Assembly (NCBI GenBank): GCA_943327755.2
Contig: CALPYF020000003.1
Location: 62,001 to 126,000, forward strand
Length of the DNA: 64,000 bases
Direction of reading: 5' to 3'
Source: Deinococcus hopiensis KR-140
Lineage (GTDB): Bacteria > Deinococcota > Deinococci > Deinococcales > Deinococcaceae
Part shown: one piece after another, positions 32,192 through 44,154 of the stretch
Layout of the letters: each line of letters begins with the position of its first letter
Numbering within the stretch: position 1 is the first letter of the stretch
The notes under the pieces: model-generated
What the model saw: the letters and a program-made list of their open reading frames with translations, nothing else
Told to the model about the DNA's origin: nothing
The model's database searches: none
Translations under genes and position numbers: made by a program

Positions 32192-33511
32192 TTACTGGCC
32201 GAGCACCTCGATGGCTTTTTTCAGGATGGCGTCGCCCTGCACGTCCACGACGGCCTCGCCCTGCTGCGCGCTGCGGGTGGGGCGCTTGATCTCGCCGGTG
32301 TACGTGAATTTCCCGTCCTTGTCGGCCGTGACGGTCACGGGCTTGCCCTCGACGGTCAGGGTGAGTTTCTCGCCGGGCTTCACGCCGCTGCCGCTGAAGT
32401 TCACGGGCGTGGTGTAACGGGTGTCCTTGACCTCCACGTCGGGCGTGATGCCCTTCTTGTGAATCTGGCGGCCCTTGGGGGTCAGCCACTCGTTGCTGAC
32501 AATGGCGACCTTGCCGCCGTCGGGCAGGGTGATGGGCGTCTGCGCGACCCCCTTGCCGAAGGTCTGCTCGCCGATGATCTGCGCGCGGCCGGTGTCCTGC
32601 AGCGCGCCGGAGACGACCTCGCTGGCGCTGGCGCTGTTCTTGTTCACCAGGACGACCAGCTTGCCGGTGTAGTCGGACGCGCTGTTGGTGGCGCGGCCGA
32701 ACACCTGGGTGTTCTTCGCGCGGTCGCGCAGGCTGACGATCGGGCCGCTGCCCAGGAACTGGTCGGCGACGTCCACCCCGGCGTTCAGCAGGCCGCCACC
32801 GTTGTCGCGCAGGTCCAGGATCAGTTTCTGCACGTTCTTCTTCTTCATGTCGGCCACGGCGGCGCGGAACTGCTCGCTGGCCTTCTCGTTGTAGAAGGTG
32901 TTCAGCGCGATGTACCCGACCCCTCCGGGCAGCACGGTGGATTCCACGCTGACGATCTGCACCGGCTGGCGTTCCATCTTCACGGTGTACGGCTTGCCGT
33001 CACGGGCGAAGGTGACGGTCACCTGGGTACCCTTCTCGCCGCGCACGAGCCGCACGATCTCGTTCAGCTTGGCGCCGGTCACGTCCTTGTCGCCGATCTT
33101 CAGGAACACGTCCCCGATCTGCACGCCGGCGGTGGAGGCCGCGCCGGTCTTGAACACGTTGTCGATCTTGCCGCCGGTGCCGTCCGCGTTCGCGGCGACC
33201 AGCGTCACGCCGATCCCGTAGAACTCGCCCTGGAGGTTCGCGGCGTCGATGGCGTTGTCCTCGGGTTCGCTGTAGTACGTGAATTCGTCGCCCAGGCTGC
33301 CGAGCGCGCCGGTGATGGCGCCGCGCAGCACCTTGTCCTGATCCACGGGGTACAGGTAGTAGCGGTTCAGGTCGTTCAGCACCTGGACGAGGCTCTTGCC
33401 TTCCTTGCTGCTGCTCAGGTTCACCGGGGTGTACCCGCCCAGCTGCGCGTAGGCGACAGCGGCAGTGGCGGCCAGCGCGGCCCCCACGACAGTCATGCGT
33501 TTGGCGTTCAC
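32192..33511 (-). CDS. ctpA: Carboxyl-terminal processing protease (S41, CtpA)
   Basis: This 439-residue exported serine protease trims C-termini of envelope proteins. After a signal peptide (VNAKRMTVVGAALAATAAVAYAQ) come the S41 N-terminal region, a PDZ domain (about residues 100-175, YGIGVTLV and GVQIGDVFLKIGDKDV), and the catalytic domain with the Ser-Ala-Ser-Glu stretch and the general-base Lys in EQTFGKGVAQ. A C-terminal tail of about 70 residues follows. Start GTG 33511 is supported by TATCCT (plus 33519-33524) seven bases upstream. It is divergent from ftsE. Confidence 0.92.
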   Translation of the reverse strand: MNAKRMTVVGAALAATAAVAYAQLGGYTPVNLSSSKEGKSLVQVLNDLNRYYLYPVDQDKVLRGAITGALGSLGDEFTYYSEPEDNAIDAANLQGEFYGIGVTLVAANADGTGGKIDNVFKTGAASTAGVQIGDVFLKIGDKDVTGAKLNEIVRLVRGEKGTQVTVTFARDGKPYTVKMERQPVQIVSVESTVLPGGVGYIALNTFYNEKASEQFRAAVADMKKKNVQKLILDLRDNGGGLLNAGVDVADQFLGSGPIVSLRDRAKNTQVFGRATNSASDYTGKLVVLVNKNSASASEVVSGALQDTGRAQIIGEQTFGKGVAQTPITLPDGGKVAIVSNEWLTPKGRQIHKKGITPDVEVKDTRYTTPVNFSGSGVKPGEKLTLTVEGKPVTVTADKDGKFTYTGEIKRPTRSAQQGEAVVDVQGDAILKKAIEVLGQ

Positions 33512-33630
33512 GCCGCTCAGGATAGAGCGCGGCGGTGAAACGAACGTAAGCGTCCTCCGGGTCGCGGGCGGGCTGGGCAGGCAGGCGTTCATGGGCTGGG
33601 CGCGCCCCTGGGCTATCCTGGGCGGCAAGC

Positions 33631-33684
33631 ATGACCAAGCGCATCCACTTACCGCCTCTTCACCTGTCGGGGGAAGCGGCGTGA
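33631..33684 (+). CDS. Possible 17-residue leader peptide coupled to ftsE
   Basis: ATG 33631 opens a 17-codon frame (MTKRIHLPPLHLSGEAA) whose TGA at 33682-33684 overlaps the GTG start of ftsE. TATCCT at 33614-33619 is 11 bases before the ATG, so transcription could begin only a few bases upstream of it. No ribosome site was seen. It may be a leader that couples or regulates ftsE translation, or chance. Confidence 0.35.
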   Translation: MTKRIHLPPLHLSGEAA

Positions 33685-34360
33685 TCGATTTCAAGCACGT
33701 GACCCTGGAGTACCCCGTGACCCGCACCCTCGCCCTGGACGACGTGTCGCTGAACATCGGCAAGGGTGAGTTCGTGTACCTCGTGGGCCATTCCGGCGCC
33801 GGGAAGAGCAGCTTCATGAATCTGGTGCTCAAGCGGGCGCTGCCTAGCCGGGGCGAGGTGCGCGTGGCGGGCGAACCGCTCTCGGCGTACCGGGGGCGGC
33901 GCACGTCCATCCTGCGCCGCCGCATGGGCACCGTCTTCCAGGACAACCTGCTGCTGCCGCACCTGAACGCCTTCGACAACGTGGCGTTCGCGCTGCGCGT
34001 GACCGGCGTCCCGCAGCGCGAGTGGCCGCAGCGGGTCACGGCGGCCCTGCGGACCGTGGGCCTGGAACACAAGAAGTACGCCTTGCCGCTGCAACTGTCG
34101 CTGGGCGAGCAGCAGCGCGTGGCGATCGCGCGGGCCATCGTGGGCAACCCGCCGCTGCTGCTGGCGGACGAACCCACCGGGAACCTCGACCCGGACAACA
34201 GCCGCGAGGTGCTGAAGGTGCTGCAGAACGTGAACCTGCGCGGCACGACCGTGATCGTCGCCACGCACGCCCGTGACCTCGTAGAGACCTTCCGCCACCG
34301 CACGCTGACACTGCGCAAGGGCAAACTCGTGCGGGACGACCCGTACGGCGGGTACGCGCT

Positions 34361-34364
<4 letters not shown>
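33681..34364 (+). CDS. ftsE: Cell division ATP-binding protein FtsE
   Basis: This 227-residue ABC ATPase pairs with FtsX at the divisome to activate murein hydrolysis. Motifs: Walker A GHSGAGKS (36-43), a signature reading LSLGEQQRV, Walker B LLLADEPTGNLD, and the H-loop THARD. The signature departs from LSGGE in one position, a common feature of FtsE. GTG 33681 has GGGGGAAGC upstream and overlaps the stop of a possible leader ORF. Its stop overlaps ftsX. Confidence 0.93.
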
Positions 34365-35220
<856 letters not shown>

Positions 35221-35224
<4 letters not shown>

Positions 35225-36639
35225 CCGTCAGGGTGCCGCAGCGGTCCCGCACCCTGGCCCTGGCGCTGCTGCTGGGCGTCGCCGGGGCGCAGGACACCAG
35301 CACCCGACTCCAGCAGCTTCAGGAGCAGCTTCAGCAGCAGCGACAGCTGAGCGCCCAGAAGGCCCAGGAACTCCAGACGCTGCGCAGCCGCATCCAGAAT
35401 CTCAGCGCGCAGCAGCGTCAGACCCTCTCGCAACTGGACGATCTGGCGCGCCGCACCGCGACGCTGGAGAACGAACTGGCGACCGTCACGGCCCGCGTCG
35501 CGCTGGCCGAGCGGCAGCTGGCCGACACGACCGAGCAGCTCAAGGTCACGCGGGCGCAGGTCGCGCGCCTCCAGGGGGACGTGCGCGAGGTGATGGGCCT
35601 GTTGTACCGCCAGCGCAGCGGACAGTACCTGCAGCTGCTCTCCCAGGCGCGCAGCCTGTCGGACCTGCTGATCCGCCTGCGGTACGCCAACATGGCCGGC
35701 GAGTACCAGACGCAGGTCCTGGCGGGCCTGCGCGGTCAGATCACCGCCCTGCACGAGCAGGAACAGGTGCAGACCCGCCAGCGCAACACCCTCAAGACCC
35801 TTCAGGCGCAGCGGACCGACAAGCTGACGGCCCTGCAGACGCAGCGGCAGCGGCAGAGTGCCCTGCTCTCGCAGCTGCGGGCCAGCGAGCAGGGCCAGCG
35901 GACCCTGGCCACCCGGCGCGCCGCCGAGCAGGCCCTCGCCGCGCAGCAGGTCGATCAGCTCGTCGGGCAGGTCGTCGCCGAACGCGCCCGCCTGGAAGCC
36001 GAGCGGCAGCGCCGCCTGGAAGAGGAACGCCGCCGCCGTGAGGAGGAAGCGCGCCGCATCCGCGAGGCGCAGGAACGCGCCCGGCAGGAGGCGCAACGCC
36101 TCGCCCAGCTGCGGCAGGCGCAGGCTGCGGCCGCCCGGCAGGCCCAGGCGGCGCGGGCGGCGCAGCTCCGGCGGGATCAGCAGGCCCGCGCCGCGCAGCT
36201 TGAGCGCGAGCAGCAGGCCCTGCGGGCCCGGCAGGCCCAGGTGCAGGCCGCCCAGGTCCAGGTCGAGCAGCAGCTCGCGCCCCTGCCGGTCGTGACGGGC
36301 CCGGTCGGGTTCCCGCTGCCGGGCGGACGCGTGCAGGCCCCCTACGGCGCGAACGGCACCCCGTGGGTGGTCCTGACCGGCGCCGACCGGGCCGTTGCCG
36401 CCGCCGAGGGCAACGTCCTGGCCGTGTCGTACTACGCGTCACTGGGCTGGGTCGTCCTGATCGACCACGGCAGCAGCGTCAGCGCCTACCTGGGCCTGCG
36501 CGACCCTCTCGTCAGCGTGGGAAGCCGGGTCGGTCGGGGCACGCCGGTCGGGACGGTGGGCGGCAGTTCAATCATCGGGCCGGGCAACATGGCGTTCCAG
36601 CTGCGTCAGGGCGGTCAGCCGGTCGCGCCGGGTTTCTGA
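35221..36639 (+). CDS. EnvC-like coiled-coil protein with degenerate M23 domain
   Basis: This 472-residue exported protein (signal peptide ending near VAGAQD) has a very long coiled coil (about 22-350, Gln/Leu/Arg/Glu-rich with EEERRRREEEARR) and a C-terminal LytM/M23 fold (about 360-472). The fold is clear from GFPLPGG, AVAAAEGNVLAV and DHGSSVSAYLG, but the zinc ligands of active M23 peptidases are missing: where H-x3-D belongs it reads LTGADRAV, and where H-x-H belongs it reads NMAFQLRQ. This matches EnvC, which is catalytically dead and activates amidases under FtsEX control. Overlap with ftsX supports that role. Confidence 0.88.
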
Positions 36640-36652
36640 GCCCAGACGACCC

Positions 36653-36680
36653 TTGATGCGGCGTGGGCCGGTCTGATACT
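36653..36680 (+). promoter_or_regulatory. Promoter of rpsP
   Basis: TTGATG (36653-36658) and GATACT (36675-36680) with a 16-bp spacer precede rpsP by about 95 nt. Confidence 0.6.
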
Positions 36681-36777
36681 CTTCTTCGGTGCGCTTACCG
36701 GTTGGCTGCTGACGGGCGCATTTCCCCGTGATCCTAGCGGGAGCTTTACCCTCAAATACCCCAGTTGGAGAACTACC

Positions 36778-37026
36778 ATGGTCAAGATTCGCCTGTCCCG
36801 CTTCGGTTCCACCCACAACCCCCACTACCGCATCGTCGTTGCCGACGCGCGCCGTCCCCGTGACGGTGGGTACATCGAGAACCTGGGCCACTACGACCCC
36901 CGCAAGACCACCGAGAACTACCTCAAGGTGAACGTCGAGCGCGCCCAGTACTGGCTCGCCAACGGCGCCCAGCCCACCCAGACCGCCCGCCGCCTGCTCA
37001 AGAGCCAGGGCGTCAAGGTTTCCTGA
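36778..37026 (+). CDS. rpsP: 30S ribosomal protein S16
   Basis: This 82-residue protein is a textbook S16 (VKIRLSRFGSTHNPHYRIVV, DGGYIENLGHYDP), part of the small ribosomal subunit body. It has a leader with GTTGGAGA near the ATG. It stands alone; the usual neighbours rimM and trmD are not here. Confidence 0.97.
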   Translation: MVKIRLSRFGSTHNPHYRIVVADARRPRDGGYIENLGHYDPRKTTENYLKVNVERAQYWLANGAQPTQTARRLLKSQGVKVS

Positions 37027-37042
37027 GTTCCCCCGGAACTTG

Positions 37043-37066
37043 AAGCCCCCCGCGCGGGGGCTTTTT
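37043..37066 (+). terminator. Terminator of rpsP
   Basis: AAGCCCCC (37043-37050) pairs with GGGGGCTT (37056-37063) around a 5-nt loop and is followed by T residues to 37066. Confidence 0.9.
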
Positions 37067-37092
37067 CGTTGATGCACCGAGCAGGATAGACG

Positions 37093-37124
37093 CGCGCCGC
37101 CCGCAGTGAATGCCGGGCGGCGCG
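37093..37124 (-). terminator. Terminator of the minus-strand nusB-folD set
   Basis: Perfect 11-bp arms CGCGCCGCCCG (37093-37103) and CGGGCGGCGCG (37114-37124), 13 bp past the stop of the PAP2-like gene. Confidence 0.8.
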
Positions 37125-37136
37125 TTGTCTGAAATC

Positions 37137-37592
37137 TCAGCGGCTGAAGGCGATGAACCCGGCGGCCACGCCGAGCAGCGTGCCGACGAGCACCTCCAGG
37201 TAGGTGTGGCCCAGCAGGACCCGCAGGGGCAGCGGCGCGAAGCCCTCGCGCACGACAGCGCGGAGTTCCTCGACGAGGTCGTTCAGCAGCCGGGCCTGCT
37301 GGCCGCTGCTGTGGCGCACGCCGGTCGCGTCGTACATGACGATCAGGGCGAACACGGCGCTCGCGGCGAACAGGGGGCTGCCGACCCCCTCGGTGATGCC
37401 GACGCCGGTGGTCAGCGCGGCGACCATCGCGGAGTGGCTGCTGGGCATGCCGCCGGTCTCCATGAACGCGCCGGGGCGCCAGCGGCGTTCGATCAGAAGG
37501 ATCAGGAACACCTTGAGCAGCTGCGCGGCGGTGCTGCTCAGGACGGCCACCCACAGCCAGCGGTTGCTCAGCAGGTCAGCGAACGAGTTCAC
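37137..37592 (-). CDS. Divergent PAP2-family membrane protein (DUF212)
   Basis: This 151-residue protein has four hydrophobic segments and the GGMPSSHSAM motif of the divergent PAP2 (DUF212) group, whose members look like phosphatases of lipid or sugar phosphates but have not been assigned. GTG 37592 overlaps the folD stop by 17 nt; no better internal start is seen. Confidence 0.85.
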   Translation of the reverse strand: MNSFADLLSNRWLWVAVLSSTAAQLLKVFLILLIERRWRPGAFMETGGMPSSHSAMVAALTTGVGITEGVGSPLFAASAVFALIVMYDATGVRHSSGQQARLLNDLVEELRAVVREGFAPLPLRVLLGHTYLEVLVGTLLGVAAGFIAFSR

Positions 37593-38466
37593 CGGTGACC
37601 TCGGGCTGGGCGTGCTGGCGTTCGGCGGCGATGACGGTGTTCATCAGGAGCTGCGCGACGGTCATGGGGCCCACGCCGCCGGGGACGGGCGTCAGGGCGC
37701 CCGCGACCTGCGCGACGTCCGGGTGGACGTCCCCGGTCAGGCGCCCCCGACCGTCCTCGGTGGGGACGCGGTTGATGCCGACGTCCACGACGGTCGCGCC
37801 GGGGCGGACCATGTCCGGCGTGATCAGGTGGGCCTGCCCGGCGGCGACGATCAGGATGTCGGCCCCTCGGGTCACGGCGCCCAGGTCGGGTGTGGCGCGG
37901 TGGGCGACGGTGACAGTGGCGTCGGCGTTCAGCAGCAGGCCCGCGACGGGGCGGCCCACCAGGGCGCTGCGGCCCACGATCACGGCGTGCTGGCCGCGCA
38001 CAGGCACGCCGTGGTGCGCCAGCAGCGCCATGATTCCGGCCGGGGTGCAGGGGCGCAGCCCCTCGTGGGCGTTCCACAGTGCGCCGGTATTCGCCGGGTG
38101 CAGGCCGTCCACGTCCTTGGCGGGGTTCACGGCCAGCAGGACGGGTTCGGGGTCCAGGTGGGCGGGGAGGGGCAGCTGCACCAGGATGCCGCTGACGGCC
38201 GGGTCGGCGTTCAGCGTGTCGATCAGGGTCAGCAGGTCGGCCTGGGTGGTGTCCCCGGGCAGGGCGTGCACGTGGCTGCTCAGCCCGACCTCCGAGGCCT
38301 TCTTGGCCTTGCCGCGCACGTAGGAGACGCTGGCGGGGTCCTCCCCCACCCGCACCAGGGCGAGGTGAGGGGGGTGAGGGAGGCGCGCGGCGCGGCGGCG
38401 GGCCTCGTCCAGCAGCGCGGCGGCGGCGGGCGGCCCGGCGAGGACCTGCGCGGTCCCCTGGGTCAC
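37576..38466 (-). CDS. folD: Bifunctional methylene-THF dehydrogenase/cyclohydrolase
   Basis: This 296-residue cytoplasmic enzyme interconverts methylene- and formyl-tetrahydrofolate, feeding purine and formyl-Met synthesis. Key features: substrate-site SYVRGKAKKASEVG with the active Lys, VSGILVQLPLPAHLD, KDVDGLHPANTG, and the nucleotide-binding VIVGRSALVGRPVA. GTG 38466 overlaps the nusB stop, so both are on one mRNA. The folate link to formate use elsewhere in the window is indirect. Confidence 0.94.
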   Translation of the reverse strand: MTQGTAQVLAGPPAAAALLDEARRRAARLPHPPHLALVRVGEDPASVSYVRGKAKKASEVGLSSHVHALPGDTTQADLLTLIDTLNADPAVSGILVQLPLPAHLDPEPVLLAVNPAKDVDGLHPANTGALWNAHEGLRPCTPAGIMALLAHHGVPVRGQHAVIVGRSALVGRPVAGLLLNADATVTVAHRATPDLGAVTRGADILIVAAGQAHLITPDMVRPGATVVDVGINRVPTEDGRGRLTGDVHPDVAQVAGALTPVPGGVGPMTVAQLLMNTVIAAERQHAQPEVTGELVR

Positions 38467-38960
38467 TCCTGCGGCTCCTCGCGGGTGGCGGGCTTCTGTT
38501 TCTCGTTCAGGCTGCGGCTCAGGCCCGCCAGGACGCCGTTCACGAAGCGGCCAGAGTCGTCCCCGCCGAACTTGCGGGCGATGCGCACGGCACTCTCGAT
38601 GACGGGCGGGTGGGGTTCGGGGGTGTACATCATCTCGAAGGTCGCCAGGCGCAGGACGTTCAGGTCGGTCTGGGCCATCTGGTCGAAGCTCCAGCCGCGG
38701 ATGGTGCGGCGCAGCGTGGCGTCCACGTCGGGGCGGGCGGCCGTGATGCCCTGCACGAGTTCCTGCGCGAAGGTCAGGGCCTCGTCGCTCAGGGCGGGGT
38801 AGGTGTCGTCCCCGCCGCGCATGCTGCCCTCGGCGCGGGTGAAGACGCTCTGCATGGGGAGGTTGCCCCGGTCGGCTTCGAACAGCACGCGGAACGCGAA
38901 TTCACGGGCGGCGCGGCGGGTGCCGACGGGCGCGGCGGCCTTCTCGCGGCGGCGGGTCAC
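38463..38960 (-). CDS. nusB: Transcription antitermination factor NusB
   Basis: This 165-residue all-helical RNA-binding protein acts with NusE on rRNA boxA to prevent early termination. The opening RRAAREFAFRVLFEADRGN and closing VNGVLAGLSRSLNEKQ are typical. GTG 38960 overlaps the stop of the Asp23 gene; the chain Asp23-nusB-folD-PAP2 is a single tightly packed operon. Confidence 0.94.
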   Translation of the reverse strand: MTRRREKAAAPVGTRRAAREFAFRVLFEADRGNLPMQSVFTRAEGSMRGGDDTYPALSDEALTFAQELVQGITAARPDVDATLRRTIRGWSFDQMAQTDLNVLRLATFEMMYTPEPHPPVIESAVRIARKFGGDDSGRFVNGVLAGLSRSLNEKQKPATREEPQE

Positions 38961-39307
38961 GCCTGGCCGCCCTTGGGCACGCAGACGTTCTGCACGGTGA
39001 CGTTCACGGCCCGCACGCGCAGGCCCGTCATGAGTTCGATGTTCTCGCGCACGGCTTGCTGGACCTTCTCGGCGGTGCCGGTCAGGCTGCGGCCGAATTC
39101 GATGTTCAGGCCGACGTCCACGGTGACGTCCTGGCCTTCGCGGGTGACTTTCAGGGCGCGGGGTTTGCGGCCGGGCGTCTGGGTGCGCAGCACCTCGCCG
39201 ACCTTCAGGGGCGTGGCGGCGACCTCGGTGCCCTCGATGCCGTCCAGGGTGGTGGCGGCGATGTCCATCAGGACGCTCTTGCTGATCTCGACTTCGGGTG
39301 TTGCCAT
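38957..39307 (-). CDS. Asp23/Gls24 family envelope-stress protein
   Basis: This 116-residue protein is a member of the Asp23/Gls24 family: EISKSVLMDIAATTLDGIEG and VTVDVGLNIEFGRSL. In Gram-positives such proteins are linked to cell-wall stress, and a copy upstream of nusB is common. ATG 39307 is preceded by GGAGG; a longer frame to 39868 is antisense to ligA and was rejected. Confidence 0.9.
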   Translation of the reverse strand: MATPEVEISKSVLMDIAATTLDGIEGTEVAATPLKVGEVLRTQTPGRKPRALKVTREGQDVTVDVGLNIEFGRSLTGTAEKVQQAVRENIELMTGLRVRAVNVTVQNVCVPKGGQA

Positions 39308-39375
39308 GCTGGTCTTGCCTCCGGTTCGCGCGGGATGGACGCGCGACAATACCGCCCAGTGTACCTGCTGGGCCT

Positions 39376-41397
<2,022 letters not shown>

Positions 41398-41576
41398 GGC
41401 CGGTAGCGTACCATTCAGCTTCAATTCAGCCTGGAACAGTACGATGCCCCCTGGCCCGAGCAACCCACCGTGACTTCGGAAGGCTAAAGAATCACACAAT
41501 CACCCGTTCATCCGCCGTGAAGAATCTGACCCACCGCATCCCGGGCCCCGGGGGTCTAGACACCCACCAAAATCCG

Positions 41577-41582
41577 TATACT
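41577..41582 (+). promoter_or_regulatory. -10 box of the BMP-type gene
   Basis: TATACT at 41577-41582, 46 bases before the ATG at 41628; TCTAGA around 41555-41560 is a poor -35. A GC palindrome CCCGGGCCCCGGG lies at about 41540-41552 in the ligA/BMP divergent region. Confidence 0.45.
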
Positions 41583-41627
41583 CTATTCAAGCAATCCGCG
41601 CATCAACTTCCCCTGGAGGAACATCAC

Positions 41628-42725
<1,098 letters not shown>

Positions 42726-42742
42726 GGCCCACGCCTAACCTG

Positions 42743-42768
42743 AAACGGCCCCCCCAGCGGGGCCGTTT
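42743..42768 (+). terminator. Terminator after the BMP-type gene
   Basis: AAACGGCCCC (42743-42752) pairs with GGGGCCGTTT (42759-42768). Confidence 0.85.
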
Positions 42769-42927
42769 TCACGTGCCGCCCTTCCGGGTCTGAATTCCTG
42801 GCGTACCCGAGCTCTCGTGACCGTGAAACCGTGACCCTCTGTGCGAGTTCGGCGGGGGTCCACGCTCCGGCGCTTCACCGCTGCACACAGTCAACGTCCC
42901 GTCTGGACTCGCTGACTCCAAGACAGA

Positions 42928-42963
42928 CAGGAGCGGTCACCCCCTGTGGGATGACCGCTCCTG
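42928..42963 (-). terminator. Terminator of the PrcB-domain lipoprotein gene
   Basis: Perfect 12-bp arms CAGGAGCGGTCA (42928-42939) and TGACCGCTCCTG (42952-42963), about 16 bp past the stop on the minus strand. Confidence 0.85.
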
Positions 42964-42979
42964 CTGCATGGGGCTGGGG

Positions 42980-44080
42980 TCAGCGCACCTGTCCGCCGCC
43001 CGTGGCGGTGGGGAGCGGCTGGCCGTTCTCGTCGAGGACGGTCACGGCTGAGTAGCTGCCGGAGACGCTCACGATGGCCCAGGGGCTGGTGATGACCTGC
43101 GCGAGGATCGCGCCGGGTGCGGGGGCGGTCAGGCGGACGCGCAGGGTCAGCTGCGTGCCGCTGCTGCTGGCGCTGACGACCTGCACGCCGTACCCGCCGG
43201 TGGGGCGCTGGCCCAGGAACACGCCGATCAGGGTGCGGCCCGTGACGCTGGGGGGCGTGGGGACGCTGCTCTGGCGGCCGTACGCGCGGGCGTACAGGCT
43301 GCTGGCGGCGCTGGCGGTGGCGGCGACCTGCACGCCGGCCTCGCTGGTGGTGGCGTTGGTGCCGGTGGCGATCTGGGTGACGGTCACGTTGCCTCCAGGA
43401 GTCGGCGTGGTGGGGGTCGGGGTGGTGGGGGTGCCGGGCAGGGGGCGGGGCGGCTGGACCTGCGCAGTGGGGACGCTGCTCAGGATGTACAGGTCGCTGC
43501 GCAGGTGCTCGGTGGGCGTGGGTTCCACCGCGAGTGCCGGGGCGGGCTGGTTGGCGAGGACCGCCACGGCCAGCGGCCCCTGGGGGCGCAGGGTGTCGGC
43601 CAGGACGCGGGCCTCGTCGTCCGTGAGCTGCCCAGCGCCTTTCAGGCCGTCCACGCGGGTACCGCCGACCGTGCCGCTCGTGCCGTTCAGGCGGGTCCAG
43701 CTCTGGCCGTCGGTGTAGTACACGGCGCTGATCTGTGCGCCGCTGCCGGGCGTGACGGTGAACGCGCTGCCCTGGCGGGTGACGGTGACCTGCGCGGGGA
43801 CGGTGGCGGTGGGTTCGCGGTAGGTGGCCTTGCCGTTCACGCTGAGGCTGCCGGGCGTGGCGATGGGATCGCTGACCTGGGCGCGCAGCTCGGCGCTCTG
43901 ACTGCCGATTTTCACGCTGCTGGCGCTGCCCTGGAGGGTACCGTAGACCCACACGACGCGTTCCTGCGCGCCGCCGTACAGGACGGCCTCATGAACTTTG
44001 AGGTTGCCGGGGCCGGTCATGGAGCACGCGCTGAGGAGGCCGGCGCCGAGGAGGGCGGCGGCGAGCAGGGTTCTTTTCAT
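42980..44080 (-). CDS. Lipoprotein with C-terminal PrcB-like domain
   Basis: This 366-residue protein has a lipoprotein signal (MKRTLLAAALLGAGLLSAC), a first half without clear homology, a Pro/Thr linker (PGTPTTPTPTTPTPGG, about 232-247), and a C-terminal region (about 285-365) reading GRTLIGVFLGQRPTGGYGV and ITSPWAIVSV, which matches the PrcB_C domain. PrcB is the partner of the PrcA protease of treponemes; whether a partner protease exists here is unknown. It is a single gene with its own terminator. Confidence 0.8.
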   Translation of the reverse strand: MKRTLLAAALLGAGLLSACSMTGPGNLKVHEAVLYGGAQERVVWVYGTLQGSASSVKIGSQSAELRAQVSDPIATPGSLSVNGKATYREPTATVPAQVTVTRQGSAFTVTPGSGAQISAVYYTDGQSWTRLNGTSGTVGGTRVDGLKGAGQLTDDEARVLADTLRPQGPLAVAVLANQPAPALAVEPTPTEHLRSDLYILSSVPTAQVQPPRPLPGTPTTPTPTTPTPGGNVTVTQIATGTNATTSEAGVQVAATASAASSLYARAYGRQSSVPTPPSVTGRTLIGVFLGQRPTGGYGVQVVSASSSGTQLTLRVRLTAPAPGAILAQVITSPWAIVSVSGSYSAVTVLDENGQPLPTATGGGQVR

Positions 44081-44154
44081 GCGTCCCAGCTTATGAGCGC
44101 AGTCTGACGGGCGACTGAACGCCGCCTTTCAGAAATCCTGACGGTTGACGCCGG

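Noticed and set aside
41540..41552. GC palindrome CCCGGGCCCCGGG as an operator
   Set aside because: Too short and GC-rich in a GC-rich genome to be meaningful alone.
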